A DNA stretch of 41,122 bases from an uncultured Clostridia bacterium (GCA_944393255.1 CALXZP010000068.1:1-41122), one strand, 5' to 3'; positions 7,995 through 16,883 are shown, counted from the first letter of the stretch. The notes: a model not told the origin generated them from the letters alone. Numbers and translations are program-made.

Positions 7995-9524
7995 ATGGAA
8001 CTTATAAAACATACGGTCAGTGTATGCGATATAGCCGCGAGGGGGAGCGCACAGGCGATGGCGGACGGAGACGTTATCGTGCCGGACGTCAAACCGGATA
8101 TTCTCAAGCTGCTGCAGGTGGACGCCGAGGCGCGCATTACGGACAAATATATCGAAAACGGCCGGCTCATCGTCTGCGGCAGGGTGGATTACAAGGTACT
8201 CTATGTTCCGGACAAGGAGAACGAGAGAATAAGCAGTATCGGCGCGTCGATGGAATTCCGCCAGACGGCCGACGCGCGCGGGGCGGGCCCGGAAGCGCTG
8301 CCGCTGGCAAAGGCTTCGGTGGAAAGGGTGGAATTTAATGCGGTCAATTCGCGCAAGCTGCGTTTAAGAGCCATAGTTTCGGTCGATTATGAGATATGTA
8401 TGATAAAAGAGCCTGAGATATGCGTTGATACGGAGGCGGATAATGCTGAGAAGAAGAAAAGAAACGTCGTTATAGAGAGCGCGGCGGATATATCGGAGCA
8501 TGAGTTCTCGGTCAAGGAGGCTATAGAGGTGCCGTCCGGTCAGAGCTCGATAAATGAGATACTTAAGACCGACGTGCGCATATCCGATACCGAGTATAAG
8601 ACCGTTACCGGCAAGGCTATAGTGAAGGGGAGCGTGAGCATTTGCATACTGTATACGGACGACGAGGGGGATATAAAATATATCGACGCCGAGACGCCGT
8701 TTACAGAGGTCTTTGATATAGACGGAGCAGGAGAGGAGGCTGTCTGCGATATAGACTATTCCGTTGCCGGGGTGATGTGCACGGCTGAGGCGGACAGCGA
8801 CGGCGATATGCGCATAGCGGCGGTGGACATAGACATATGCGCGTCGGTAAAGGCGTTTGAGGAAACAGAAACAGAAATACTTGAGGACTGTTTCGTTCCG
8901 TATACGGACACGAAATGCAGCTATGAAACCGTCACTATATCCGAGACGGCGGCGAGACCGTCGGCGCAGAATAACCTGCGCGAGATAATAGATTTTCCAT
9001 CCAATGCGCCGGGAGTGAGCGGCGTGTACAATGTTATGACAAACGCGGTCATTACCAAAACCGAGCTGCAGCGGAAGCGGCTTTTATGCGAGGGGAAAAT
9101 AGAGGCGTTCATACTCTATCTTACAGACAGTGCGGAAACGCCCGTATACAGCCTTAAGAAGGATATAAAATTTTCATATATGCTCGACTGCGATATTGAA
9201 AGCGGAGAATATGAGACCGAGGCGAAGGCAGAGGTGCGGCATGTGAGCTATAACCTCAATGCCGGAGGCAGTCTGGAGCTGCGCTGTCTTTTGGCGATAG
9301 ACGCGCGTATAACGAAAACGAGCGGGATACAGAATATAGTCACGGTCGATTGCGGGGAGCGCGGAAGAAAACGGGGTATACTCATATATTTTGTCAAGCC
9401 CGGAGACACGATGTGGGAGGTCGCGAAGCGCTGCGGTGTGACACGTGAAAGTATAATGGAGAACAATTCGATGGATGAGGAGACGCTCAGCGGCGGCGAA
9501 CGGCTGTTTATACCGCCGATGTAA
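7995..9524 (+). CDS. sipL: SipL-like spore coat-morphogenesis protein (DUF3794 repeats + LysM)
   Basis: A 509-aa protein. I chose ATG 7995 because AGGAGG (7979-7984) is 10 nt upstream; an upstream ATG at 7974 overlaps that site. About three DUF3794 (SipL/SPOCS) repeats occupy residues 30-450 (for example DGDVIVPDVKPDILKLLQVDAEARIT near the start and SSINEILKTDVRISDTEYKTV in the middle), and a LysM domain ends the chain (YFVKPGDTMWEVAKRCGV...LFIPPM). In C. difficile SipL binds SpoIVA through its LysM domain and attaches the coat to the forespore surface. The length and domain order match that family. The gene is preceded by a sigma-E-like promoter and closed by a terminator. spoIVA is not in the window. 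Confidence 0.88.
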   Translation: MELIKHTVSVCDIAARGSAQAMADGDVIVPDVKPDILKLLQVDAEARITDKYIENGRLIVCGRVDYKVLYVPDKENERISSIGASMEFRQTADARGAGPEALPLAKASVERVEFNAVNSRKLRLRAIVSVDYEICMIKEPEICVDTEADNAEKKKRNVVIESAADISEHEFSVKEAIEVPSGQSSINEILKTDVRISDTEYKTVTGKAIVKGSVSICILYTDDEGDIKYIDAETPFTEVFDIDGAGEEAVCDIDYSVAGVMCTAEADSDGDMRIAAVDIDICASVKAFEETETEILEDCFVPYTDTKCSYETVTISETAARPSAQNNLREIIDFPSNAPGVSGVYNVMTNAVITKTELQRKRLLCEGKIEAFILYLTDSAETPVYSLKKDIKFSYMLDCDIESGEYETEAKAEVRHVSYNLNAGGSLELRCLLAIDARITKTSGIQNIVTVDCGERGRKRGILIYFVKPGDTMWEVAKRCGVTRESIMENNSMDEETLSGGERLFIPPM

Positions 9525-9573
9525 AAAACGCGGCATACAGCCGAGTTGCCGGAGGAGCTGAATAAAACAAGGG

Positions 9574-9604
9574 GCGGGAGATCAGGCAAGATCCCCCGCT
9601 TTTT
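9574..9604 (+). terminator. Terminator after sipL
   Basis: GCGGGAGATC (9574-9583) pairs with GATCCCCCGC (9590-9599) with one A-C mismatch; five T follow. Confidence 0.85.
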
Positions 9605-9688
9605 ACAGTTATATGCGTTATTGCTGCTGAACGGGAACTGCATTGCACGCTTTTTTTACGGAAAAACTGATAAATTCGGCGGAAAGTA

Positions 9689-9716
9689 TTGACTAATCAG
9701 AAATTTGTGATATTAT
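9689..9716 (+). promoter_or_regulatory. Probable promoter of the DUF1015 gene
   Basis: TTGACT at 9689-9694, 16-bp spacer, TATTAT at 9711-9716. Slightly off consensus but in a clearly A+T-rich patch right before the gene. Confidence 0.55.
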
Positions 9717-9780
9717 ATATAGGAGGGTTTATATCCGTATATATATCGTGATTTCGGGGCAATTTAAGGAGTTGATGTAC

Positions 9781-11097
9781 GTGGCAAATATTAAGCCTTT
9801 TAAGGGATATAGATACAACAGTGAAAGAGTGGGCGATATATCCACAGCCATAGCGCCTACAAGATATAATATAAGCGAGGATGAAAAGTCCAGGCTTTAT
9901 GAGATGAACGAGTATAACGCAGTCAGGATATTCGACGGGGTCATAAATGAAAACGACACGGAAGAGAACAGTAAATATACGAGAGCCGCGTCATATCTTC
10001 AGGACTGGATAGATAATGGCGTGCTCGTCCGTGACGGCGAGGAGGCTATTTATCTCTATGAGCAGACAATAGAGCTGCATGGGAATAAATATCAGAATAT
10101 GACGTTTGTGGCTCTGCTTGAGCTGGAGGAACTGGGTACCGGGAACATAAGGAGCTGCGAGGAGATACGCGAGCTGTCCAAGCGTGACCGCTACGAGCTG
10201 CTTTCAAAAACGAATGCGGATATGAGTATGATAACATGTCTGTATGTGGAGAGGGACAAGCAGCTTCTGAACCTCATGAATAATTTGAGCCTGAACGAGC
10301 CGGATATGGACTTTGACACATACGACGGCATGCACGAGAGATTGTGGAAGATAACGGACAAGAATATAATAGACAGGATAGTAGACGGGTTCCGCGAGCT
10401 GCCGCTGTACATAACCGACGGACAGACGCGCTATGAAACGTGTATGCAGTACAGAAATTATATGCGCGCGAACAATCCTCTGAACACGGGCAAGGAAGCG
10501 TATAACTATACGCTGGTATCGCTTATGAATTCCAATTCGGACGGTGTGGAGATAATGCCCGTACACAGGAAAGTAAAGCTCCCGCGCGGTTTTTCCGAGG
10601 AGTTTTTCATTGCGGCCGTGCAGGATCATTTCAAGATAGAAAAGATAATCGTGGATTCGCAGGATGACAGCATCATAGATACAATGAAAAAGCAGATCCA
10701 GACCAAGCGCGGCGAGTCGAAGTTCGGCATATACCATGACGGTGATTATTTCTACCGCCTTACGCTGATAGATCAGGACTATATCAAAAAAGAGCTGCTG
10801 CCGGAAATGTCAAAGGCATATTGCAGCCTTGACTCGGTAGTGCTCAGGAAGCTCATAATAAATGATATATTCGGTATACGCGATGATTACGAGGATCTCG
10901 TATCCACGTCGCTGAGCGCCAGTGAGTGCTACAAGGACGTGAAGGACGGGAAGGCGGATCTTATGATAGTTCTGAACCCGGTGCGCGTTGAGCAGATCGA
11001 AAGCGTGACTGCGGCGGGCGAGAAGCTGCCGTACCGTTCGATAAGCATTTATCCGAAGCCGTCCGTAGGCGTTATAATAAATATAAAAGAAGATTGA
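9781..11097 (+). CDS. DUF1015 family protein
   Basis: A 438-aa soluble protein. I chose GTG 9781, which gives the family-typical start (M)ANIKPFKGYRYNSERVGDISTAIAPTRYNI; AAGGAG (9766-9771) lies 9 nt upstream. An in-frame GTG at 9748 would add 11 unrelated residues. DUF1015 proteins are widespread in anaerobes, often near serine-pathway or phosphorylation genes, and have been linked to SerK-like serine kinases, but the biochemical role here cannot be read from sequence. Family features are the early AxxY/RYNI segment, the VxRDGEEAIYLYEQ strand and the C-terminal DLMIVLNPVRVEQIESVTAAGEKLPYRSISIYPKPSVGVII segment. It is monocistronic. Confidence 0.85.
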   Translation: MANIKPFKGYRYNSERVGDISTAIAPTRYNISEDEKSRLYEMNEYNAVRIFDGVINENDTEENSKYTRAASYLQDWIDNGVLVRDGEEAIYLYEQTIELHGNKYQNMTFVALLELEELGTGNIRSCEEIRELSKRDRYELLSKTNADMSMITCLYVERDKQLLNLMNNLSLNEPDMDFDTYDGMHERLWKITDKNIIDRIVDGFRELPLYITDGQTRYETCMQYRNYMRANNPLNTGKEAYNYTLVSLMNSNSDGVEIMPVHRKVKLPRGFSEEFFIAAVQDHFKIEKIIVDSQDDSIIDTMKKQIQTKRGESKFGIYHDGDYFYRLTLIDQDYIKKELLPEMSKAYCSLDSVVLRKLIINDIFGIRDDYEDLVSTSLSASECYKDVKDGKADLMIVLNPVRVEQIESVTAAGEKLPYRSISIYPKPSVGVIINIKED

Positions 11098-11251
11098 TAA
11101 CGAATACCGACGTATTCCGCAGGATGATAAACTAATGAGCTGCTGCGTTGCCTGATAGGTTTGACACGGCGGATCGTATTTGTTGTTTTCCAAATGGGGA
11201 ATATTTATATAGAATGATCGATTTGCTTCATTATCTTGTTGGATTGTGCAG

Positions 11252-11327
11252 GGAAGGGATTTATCCCTTCCGATGCTGCAAATTTTGAACATTCGTGGTG
11301 ATGGCACGGAACGTATAAATACGTTCC
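11252..11327. repeat. Pair of 20-bp perfect palindromes in the intergenic region
   Basis: GGAAGGGAT-TT-ATCCCTTCC (11252-11271) and GGAACGTAT-AA-ATACGTTCC (11308-11327): each has 9-bp arms, a 2-nt centre and the same outer GGAA...TTCC frame, 56 bp apart. They look like units of a dispersed intergenic palindromic repeat rather than terminators, having no T-run. The stretch 11098-11376 shows nothing else recognisable. Confidence 0.65.
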
Positions 11328-11376
11328 CTACAGGAGAGGGACGCACCCTTAATTTGTCCTTAATTCACGCAGAGAA

Positions 11377-11434
11377 GGGGCTGGTGCAAATGAGCGATTC
11401 CGAAACGCTCAGTTTGCACCAGCCCCCATTTTTT
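11377..11434 (+). terminator. Strong terminator between the DUF1015 and PurF-like genes
   Basis: GGGGCTGGTGCAAA (11377-11390) pairs perfectly with TTTGCACCAGCCCC (11413-11426); inside it GAGCG pairs with CGCTC. T6 follows at 11429-11434. It lies between convergent genes and mainly serves the plus strand. Confidence 0.92.
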
Positions 11435-11471
11435 GATCAATTTAATATAGCTTCATTAAACCGAGCTGCGG

Positions 11472-12893
11472 TCATTCCTTGCCGTTCCAGCAGTAGGTAC
11501 AGAGCTTGTCCTGATCTATCCCTACCGAGTCGAGCATATCGTCAAGACGGTGATAGGCAAGGGAAGTGAAATGCAGCTTTTCGCAGATCTTATCGACCAT
11601 TGTCTTGTATTCCTTGCTCTCGGGATCGGCGTATTTCTGCAATGTTTCCTCGTCCGGCTTCCCGCCCTCAAGATCTTCTATAACACGGCGCGTTATGAGC
11701 TCCATTTCAGAGGTGGAGCGTGAAAAGTTCAGGTATTTACAGCCGTAAAGCAGCGGCGGACAGCCCGTCCGTATATGGACTTCCTTAGCGCCGCTTTCGT
11801 AAAGGAATTCCGTTGTTTCGCGCAGCTGCGTACCGCGTACGATAGAGTCGTCTATGAGCAGGAGCTTTTTGTCCTTTATGAGATCATGTATCGGTATCAG
11901 CTTCATTTTTGCTATAAGATCGCGCTTGCTCTGGTGCGTCGGCATAAACGAACGCGGCCAGGTGGGCGTGTATTTTACAAACGGACGCGAGTATGTGATC
12001 CCGGAACGGTTTGCATATCCCACCGCGTGAGCTATACCCGAATCCGGAACGCCCGCTACCATGTCGGGCTTGATATCTCCGCGCTCAGCCATATCCCGGT
12101 CGGCAAGGTGCTGACCGCAGTTGTAGCGCATACATTCAACGCTTATCCCCTCGTATGAAGAGGACGGATACCCATAGTATACCCAAAGAAAGGTACATAT
12201 CTTCATATTTTTGCCGGGAGTCACGAGCGTTTGTACAGCCTCGGGCGTCATGACTGCGATCTCGCCGGGGCCGAGTTCCCTGTAAGCGGTATAGCCGAGA
12301 TTGAGATATGCGAAGCTCTCAAAGCTCGCACAGAAGCCCTCTTCCTTTTTGCCTATGCATATCGGCGTTCTGCCAAGCTTATCGCGTACGAGATAGACGC
12401 CCTTAGGAGTAAGTATCATCATGCTCATGGAACCGTCTATGATCTCCTGGGCATATCTTATACCATCGATGAAGTTTTCCTTGCGGTTGATCATCGCCGC
12501 AACGAGCTCGGTCTGATTGATGTCTCCGCCCTGCATTTCAAAGAAATGCGTATGCTCTTTTATTATCTCATCAACTATCTCTGCCGAATTGTTGATTTTT
12601 CCTACAGTCGTTATGGCAAAGGTACCGTGATGGGAGCGTACCAGTATGGGCTGAGCCTCGAAATCGGAAATACAGCCTATGCCGAGATGACCGTGCATAG
12701 AATTTGATTCCTGAGTGAATTTTGTTCTGAACGGGGCGTTTTCAATATTATGTATCGCCTTGTCAAATCCGTTCTCGCTGCTGTATACCGCCATACCGGC
12801 GCGGCGCGTTCCCAAATGGGAATGGTAATCCGTTCCGAAGAACAGATCAAAAACGCAGTCTCCTTTTAATGCTGTACCGAAAAAACCGCCCAT
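11472..12893 (-). CDS. PurF-like amidophosphoribosyltransferase paralogue lacking the N-terminal Cys
   Basis: A 473-aa protein built like PurF: an N-terminal Ntn-hydrolase (class II glutaminase) domain to about residue 230, then a phosphoribosyltransferase domain with the PRPP loop LLLIDDSIVRGT (345-356). PurF normally starts Cys-Gly-(Ile/Val) after Met removal, and that Cys is the glutaminase nucleophile. This protein starts MGGFFG, so the nucleophile is Gly. The DYHSHLGTRRAG and HLGIG segments, and CTYCWNGKE at the end, match a sub-family I remember from Clostridia and Bacteroidetes with the same MGGFFG start, so this is not a sequencing error. The activity is unproven: ammonia-dependent transferase or a regulator are both possible. 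No other purine gene is adjacent. The upstream region carries the 102-bp repeats. Confidence 0.82.
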   Translation of the reverse strand: MGGFFGTALKGDCVFDLFFGTDYHSHLGTRRAGMAVYSSENGFDKAIHNIENAPFRTKFTQESNSMHGHLGIGCISDFEAQPILVRSHHGTFAITTVGKINNSAEIVDEIIKEHTHFFEMQGGDINQTELVAAMINRKENFIDGIRYAQEIIDGSMSMMILTPKGVYLVRDKLGRTPICIGKKEEGFCASFESFAYLNLGYTAYRELGPGEIAVMTPEAVQTLVTPGKNMKICTFLWVYYGYPSSSYEGISVECMRYNCGQHLADRDMAERGDIKPDMVAGVPDSGIAHAVGYANRSGITYSRPFVKYTPTWPRSFMPTHQSKRDLIAKMKLIPIHDLIKDKKLLLIDDSIVRGTQLRETTEFLYESGAKEVHIRTGCPPLLYGCKYLNFSRSTSEMELITRRVIEDLEGGKPDEETLQKYADPESKEYKTMVDKICEKLHFTSLAYHRLDDMLDSVGIDQDKLCTYCWNGKE

Positions 12894-12945
12894 AAAATTT
12901 TACTTCCTTTCAAGTCAAAAAATTTTCTGTTGTTGTATTTAGCTG

Positions 12946-13168
12946 CTGAGTTTATTATAACATAAATACAATGCGTATAGCATTATTACACACCGTTACA
13001 ATAAACACATTCCGAAGCAAAGCCGCAAGGAGGCTTTGCAGCCAATGCTGAGTTTATTATAACATAGATATAATGCGTATAGCATTGTTACACACCGTTA
13101 CAATAAACACATACCGAGGCAAAGCCGCAAGGAGGCTTTGCAGCCAATGCTGTGTTTATTATAACATA
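12946..13168. repeat. 102-bp tandem repeat, 2.2 copies, in the PurF-like promoter region
   Basis: Copies at 12946-13047 and 13048-13149 plus a 19-bp partial third at 13150-13168; the period is exactly 102 bp with few mismatches. Read on the minus strand, toward the PurF-like gene, each full copy has a hairpin (GCAAAGCC/GGCTTTGC, 7-nt loop), the palindrome AATGC-TATAC-GCATT, and a -10-like ATGTTATAATAAAC. The partial copy supplies the -10 of the canonical promoter. There is no spacer/repeat alternation, so it is not CRISPR. Confidence 0.92.
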
Positions 13169-13186
13169 CCGCAGTGCTTTTTTCAA
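13158..13186 (-). promoter_or_regulatory. Sigma-A promoter of the PurF-like gene
   Basis: Minus strand: TTGAAA (complement of 13181-13186), 17 bp, TATAAT (complement of 13158-13163). It lies 265 bp before the ATG, upstream of both full 102-bp repeats, so a transcript from here would carry both hairpins. Confidence 0.82.
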
Positions 13187-13199
13187 TAGGTATTGCAGG

Positions 13200-14591
13200 T
13201 CAGTTTTTTACTATATTCTGAATCCATACGCCCTTTTTCACGAGCATAAAGCCTATTGCGCATTTTATCCAGTCCGCTACCTGGACTGCGGCAAAGATAT
13301 ATACCGCATAAATATCGGTGTAGCGGCTGAGCAGATATGCGGCCGGAACGCTCACGCACCATATAAACATGCTGTCAAAAAGGAAAGTGACGATCGTTTT
13401 TCCTCCGGCTCTGAGTGTGAAATATGCCGCGTGTATAAACGCGTTCTGCGCCATGAATACAGCCTGTGCCGCAATGAAATGCGAAGCCAGCGTTCTTGCC
13501 TGCGGAGTTGTGTTGTACAGCTGAGGGAACATCGGCGAAACGATGAGCATCAAAGAAGCTAAAACGACGCATGATAGAACCGAAAAGGCTATTAGCTTGT
13601 TGTCGGTATCGCGCGCCTCCTTCATCTTCCCGGCTCCGAGCAGCTGCCCTATTATTATCGCTATGGCATCGCCCAAAGCGATGAATATGACGTTGAACAC
13701 ATTGTTGATGGTGTTTGCGATATTCAGTCCAGCGATAACGTTCAGTCCCCTTATTGAATAGCACTGCATAAGCATAGCCATACCCGAGGACCACAGCGTT
13801 TCGTTCACAAGCAGAGGCAGTCCCTTGAGCAGGTATTGCTTTGCGAGCGATGCCGGTATCAGCAGCGTTTTGTATATGCCGCGGATATATGTATTTATCT
13901 GCTTGTGGGTATGAGTCCATACTATAACTATAACCGCTTCGGCGTATCTTGACATCACTGTCGCTATGGCCGCGCCCGTTACACCGAGCTGCGGGAAGCC
14001 GAATTTACCGTATATCAAAAGATAATTGAACAGCAGGTTTATAAGCACGGCGGCTATACCCGCTTTCATGGGCACAACGGTCCTGCCGCAGTCGCGGAGC
14101 GTGCCGGCATAGACCTGTACCAGCATGAACGGAGGCAGACCGAACAGCATAACGTGAAGATAGCTTTTTCCGTACCGGAGCGCAGCGGCGGCGTCTCCGC
14201 CGTCGCCGCTGCCGTTCAGGTACATTCTGATGAGATCTTCGCCAAGAATGAAAAATACGGCTCCGGCCATGGCGGTCAGGATAACGGCTATCCAGATCTT
14301 GAACCTGAACGTGTGGCGTATACCTTCGTCGTTCCCTTCGCCGTAGTACTGCGCGGTGAATATGCCGGCTCCGGAAACTCCTCCGAAGATGCATAGATTA
14401 TAGATCAATATGAGCTGGTTAACAATGGCAACGCTCGACATCTGTTCCGTGCCTATTTGCCCGACCATTATGTTGTCAAGAAGGCTCACGAAATTGGTGA
14501 TACCGTTTTGTATCATGATAGGTACGGCTATTGCGAGCACATGTTTATAGAAATCTTTGCTGCCTATAAATTTTCTGCGTAGCTGATACAT
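13200..14591 (-). CDS. MATE family efflux transporter
   Basis: A 463-aa integral membrane protein with about 12 hydrophobic segments in two homologous halves, as in the MATE (NorM/DinF) family. Landmarks are the N-terminal LAIAVPIMIQNGITNFVSLLDNIMVGQIG segment, SGAGIFTAQYYGEGN, and the matching second-half VFNVIFIALGDAIAIIIGQLLGAGK segment. MATE proteins export cationic drugs, metabolites or lipid-linked compounds against Na+ or H+; the substrate cannot be told. The ribosome site AAAGGAG precedes the ATG. It is the third gene of a minus-strand cluster, 111 nt behind the AI-2E-type gene with no clear promoter between, so co-transcription is likely. Confidence 0.92.
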   Translation of the reverse strand: MYQLRRKFIGSKDFYKHVLAIAVPIMIQNGITNFVSLLDNIMVGQIGTEQMSSVAIVNQLILIYNLCIFGGVSGAGIFTAQYYGEGNDEGIRHTFRFKIWIAVILTAMAGAVFFILGEDLIRMYLNGSGDGGDAAAALRYGKSYLHVMLFGLPPFMLVQVYAGTLRDCGRTVVPMKAGIAAVLINLLFNYLLIYGKFGFPQLGVTGAAIATVMSRYAEAVIVIVWTHTHKQINTYIRGIYKTLLIPASLAKQYLLKGLPLLVNETLWSSGMAMLMQCYSIRGLNVIAGLNIANTINNVFNVIFIALGDAIAIIIGQLLGAGKMKEARDTDNKLIAFSVLSCVVLASLMLIVSPMFPQLYNTTPQARTLASHFIAAQAVFMAQNAFIHAAYFTLRAGGKTIVTFLFDSMFIWCVSVPAAYLLSRYTDIYAVYIFAAVQVADWIKCAIGFMLVKKGVWIQNIVKN

Positions 14592-14702
14592 ATATGATAG
14601 ATTCTCCTTTGGTGTGTGTTTATTTCGGTCATACGGATGCGTGTCCGGTCACAGCAGAACTCTCAGACACTTTGCGGCTGTAATATTGAGAACAGCGTAC
14701 GG

Positions 14703-15920
14703 TCACGTCCGCCGCCGTTCGGCTGCTGCCGGACTTACGTCATCGGGCGCCGGAGGCGCCTCGCTGCCGGGCTCCGATAGTATCTTCTGTTCACGGTGCT
14801 CCGTGGCCTCGCGGATAAGAGAATATAATGCCGAGGCGGTGGGTACGCCCACGAGCATTCCCAGCGGGCCTCCGGCAGAGCCGCCGACCGTCACGGCCGC
14901 AAGCACCCACATTGCCGGCAGCCTGATCGACGCGCCCACGACCTTTGGATATATCAAATTGCCTTCGACCTGCTGAAGTATCAGCAGGAAAATAACAAAT
15001 ATGAGCGTTTTTATGGGGTCTACCGTGAGTATCATAAACGCGCCCACTATCGTGCCTATAAACGCTCCGATGACCGGTATAAGAGCCGTAACGCCTACCA
15101 GAGCGCTGATCATTGGAACATACGGCAGACGCAGTATCATCATGCCGAGAGCGCACATCGAGCCGAGTATCAGAGCCTCGGTGGTCTGTGCGGCTATAAA
15201 GTTGCGGAAGGTATCGCAGCATACGGAAGATATATGGAATATATGCCGAGCGGTCTTTGAGGGCAGCCATGCGCTGATGAGCCGCTTCGCCTGCTTCTGC
15301 AGCTTCTCCTTATGGAACAGGGCATATATTGCAAATATAGATCCGACAATGAAATTCAGAAGTCCTCCCGCAACGGAACCGGCGGTGCTCAGAGCCGTAT
15401 TGAATGCGTTCACGCCCTGCGACTTCACAAGCTGTTCTATGCTGATCTTTATCTCGTTCCAGTCAATATCTATCTGCGAAAGGTAGTTACCCAGCGGCAG
15501 CTTTGAGAAATCAACGGTGGATTCGAGCTGAGCCAGTCTGTCTATAAAGCTGAGCAGGTTTCCGGACAGCAGGGCTATCGCCTTTATAAGCTCTGGTATG
15601 ACCAATGCGGCTACAAGAATGAATATGCCGAATACCAGGAGTTCAGCAGATATTATCGCCAGCGGGCGGCGCAGTCTAAGAAGCCCGGGTCTGTTTGTTT
15701 TGGGAAACAGGCGTTTTTCTATGGAACGCATGGGAACATTTATTATGAGCGCGATCACCGCGCCGACTATCAGCGGCATGAAAAGACCGGCAAAGCTCGA
15801 AAGCTCGCTAAGTATCCCGCTGAGGTTGCTTGCGGCAAGATATATGAGGATGCATGCCGCAGCGATGCCTATTATCCATTTGGATATACGTTTTATGTTT
15901 CTGTTGGGTTTGCCTTGCAT
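14703..15920 (-). CDS. AI-2E family transporter (PF01594 type)
   Basis: A 405-aa membrane protein with the arrangement of the AI-2E/YtvI/PerM family: two to three N-terminal membrane segments, a soluble stretch (about residues 130-180), then further segments carrying the conserved PYVPMISALVGVTALIPVIGAFIGTI motif and LIYPKVVGASIRLPAMWV. Members are permease-like; roles from autoinducer-2 export to Na+/H+ antiport have been proposed, so the name does not prove the substrate. A Pro/Ala/Glu-rich tail of about 30 residues ends the protein. The ribosome site AAAGGA precedes the ATG, and the stop of the upstream VTT gene lies 18 nt away, which indicates an operon. Confidence 0.88.
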   Translation of the reverse strand: MQGKPNRNIKRISKWIIGIAAACILIYLAASNLSGILSELSSFAGLFMPLIVGAVIALIINVPMRSIEKRLFPKTNRPGLLRLRRPLAIISAELLVFGIFILVAALVIPELIKAIALLSGNLLSFIDRLAQLESTVDFSKLPLGNYLSQIDIDWNEIKISIEQLVKSQGVNAFNTALSTAGSVAGGLLNFIVGSIFAIYALFHKEKLQKQAKRLISAWLPSKTARHIFHISSVCCDTFRNFIAAQTTEALILGSMCALGMMILRLPYVPMISALVGVTALIPVIGAFIGTIVGAFMILTVDPIKTLIFVIFLLILQQVEGNLIYPKVVGASIRLPAMWVLAAVTVGGSAGGPLGMLVGVPTASALYSLIREATEHREQKILSEPGSEAPPAPDDVSPAAAERRRT

Positions 15921-15938
15921 AAAATATCTGTCCTTTCG

Positions 15939-16616
15939 TTAAGCGTGATGTTTCTTTTTATATACAGAGTATGCGGCTGCGGACACAGCGGCGATCAGGA
16001 TCGTGAGAACCACTGAAAAGATAAACGCCGGGGAGGTAGGATCGGATATGCTTCCGCCCAGCACCGTAGCGGCGGCTACGCCGGGAGCCGCTCCGATGAG
16101 CCCCGATATAAGATATTTTAGAAACGGCATTTTCACCGCTCCGAAATACATGCTCACTATGTCCAGCGGCAGCGAATTCACTGCTCTCAGGAAGAAGCAA
16201 AGGAAGAAATCGTTGCTTTCCTGCCATTTAACTATCGCCGCAAGCTTGGGATGTCCGTCCGTAAGGCTTTTTATAAATTCCCGGCCCGAAAAGCGTCCGA
16301 ACCAATACGATACGCTCATACATACCGCCATGCCCGCGAAATTTATGACGAGCGCGGAGTATGTTCCGAAAACAGTTCCGCTGGCGATAAAGAGCGCCAT
16401 GACGGGAAAGATTATCGAAAGGCTTTTCATAGCGAAAAGCACGAGCAGAACAGCGGCGGCCGCCGCCGGATCATCGGGAGTATAGGAAAGAATGGCTTCG
16501 GCCGAGAATTCGTTGCCTGCGGCATAATAGCCGGCTATGAGTGCTATGCAGGCGAGAAACGGAAGTATCCTCAGGAAGAACATGAATTTTTTGTTTTGAA
16601 ACAGTTTCATCGGCAT
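15939..16616 (-). CDS. TVP38/TMEM64 (VTT-domain, DedA-like) membrane protein
   Basis: A 225-aa protein with about five to six membrane segments. The conserved VTT core is FPVMALFIASGTVFGTYSALVINFAGMAVCMSVSYWFGRFSGREF followed by FFLRAVNSLPLDIVSMYFGAVKMPFLKYLISGLIGAAPG, with the Arg and Pro that mark the SNARE-associated/TVP38 family. Bacterial relatives act in lipid-carrier or phospholipid flipping and membrane homeostasis; the substrate here is unknown. Two ATGs are possible (16616 and, two codons on, 16610); AAAGG suits either. It is the first gene of the minus-strand cluster with the AI-2E-type and MATE genes and has its own promoter. Confidence 0.88.
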   Translation of the reverse strand: MPMKLFQNKKFMFFLRILPFLACIALIAGYYAAGNEFSAEAILSYTPDDPAAAAAVLLVLFAMKSLSIIFPVMALFIASGTVFGTYSALVINFAGMAVCMSVSYWFGRFSGREFIKSLTDGHPKLAAIVKWQESNDFFLCFFLRAVNSLPLDIVSMYFGAVKMPFLKYLISGLIGAAPGVAAATVLGGSISDPTSPAFIFSVVLTILIAAVSAAAYSVYKKKHHA

Positions 16617-16647
16617 ATCTACCTTTTATTAAGAATTTTCTATCCTC

Positions 16648-16676
16648 ATTATAACACGGCTCATACCAAAAAGCAA
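16648..16676 (-). promoter_or_regulatory. Promoter of the VTT/AI-2E/MATE cluster
   Basis: Minus strand: TTGCTT (complement of 16671-16676), 17 bp, TATAAT (complement of 16648-16653). Only the TTG of the -35 is canonical, but the -10 and spacer are ideal. Confidence 0.65.
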
Positions 16677-16776
16677 TAGACTAAATGCCAAATCAGTTAA
16701 AAATTCCTTTACGGTCTGAGTTGGTGACAAATGCGGCGGTGCAGACCGAAACAGCGGAAAAATTTCGTACGTAATA

Positions 16777-16805
16777 TTGACATCATTCCAAATATGTGTT
16801 AGAAT
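16777..16805 (+). promoter_or_regulatory. Sigma-A promoter of the MazG-like/gdpP block
   Basis: TTGACA at 16777-16782, 17-bp spacer, TAGAAT at 16800-16805. It points at the 101-aa gene and probably also serves gdpP-rplI. Confidence 0.85.
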
Positions 16806-16883
16806 TAGATTGGCTTCATGCGCAGACGCGCGTGTCAGCCGTAAATAGCCGGATAACGGTCAAGATCGAGGAGGTTTTTCACT

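Noticed and set aside
12880..12893. Sequencing error removing the PurF N-terminal cysteine
   Set aside because: The start codon, ribosome region and MGGFFG order are clean and agree with a remembered sub-family, so a base error is unlikely.
12946..13168. CRISPR array
   Set aside because: The whole 102-bp unit repeats with no unique spacers, there are only 2.2 copies and no cas genes.
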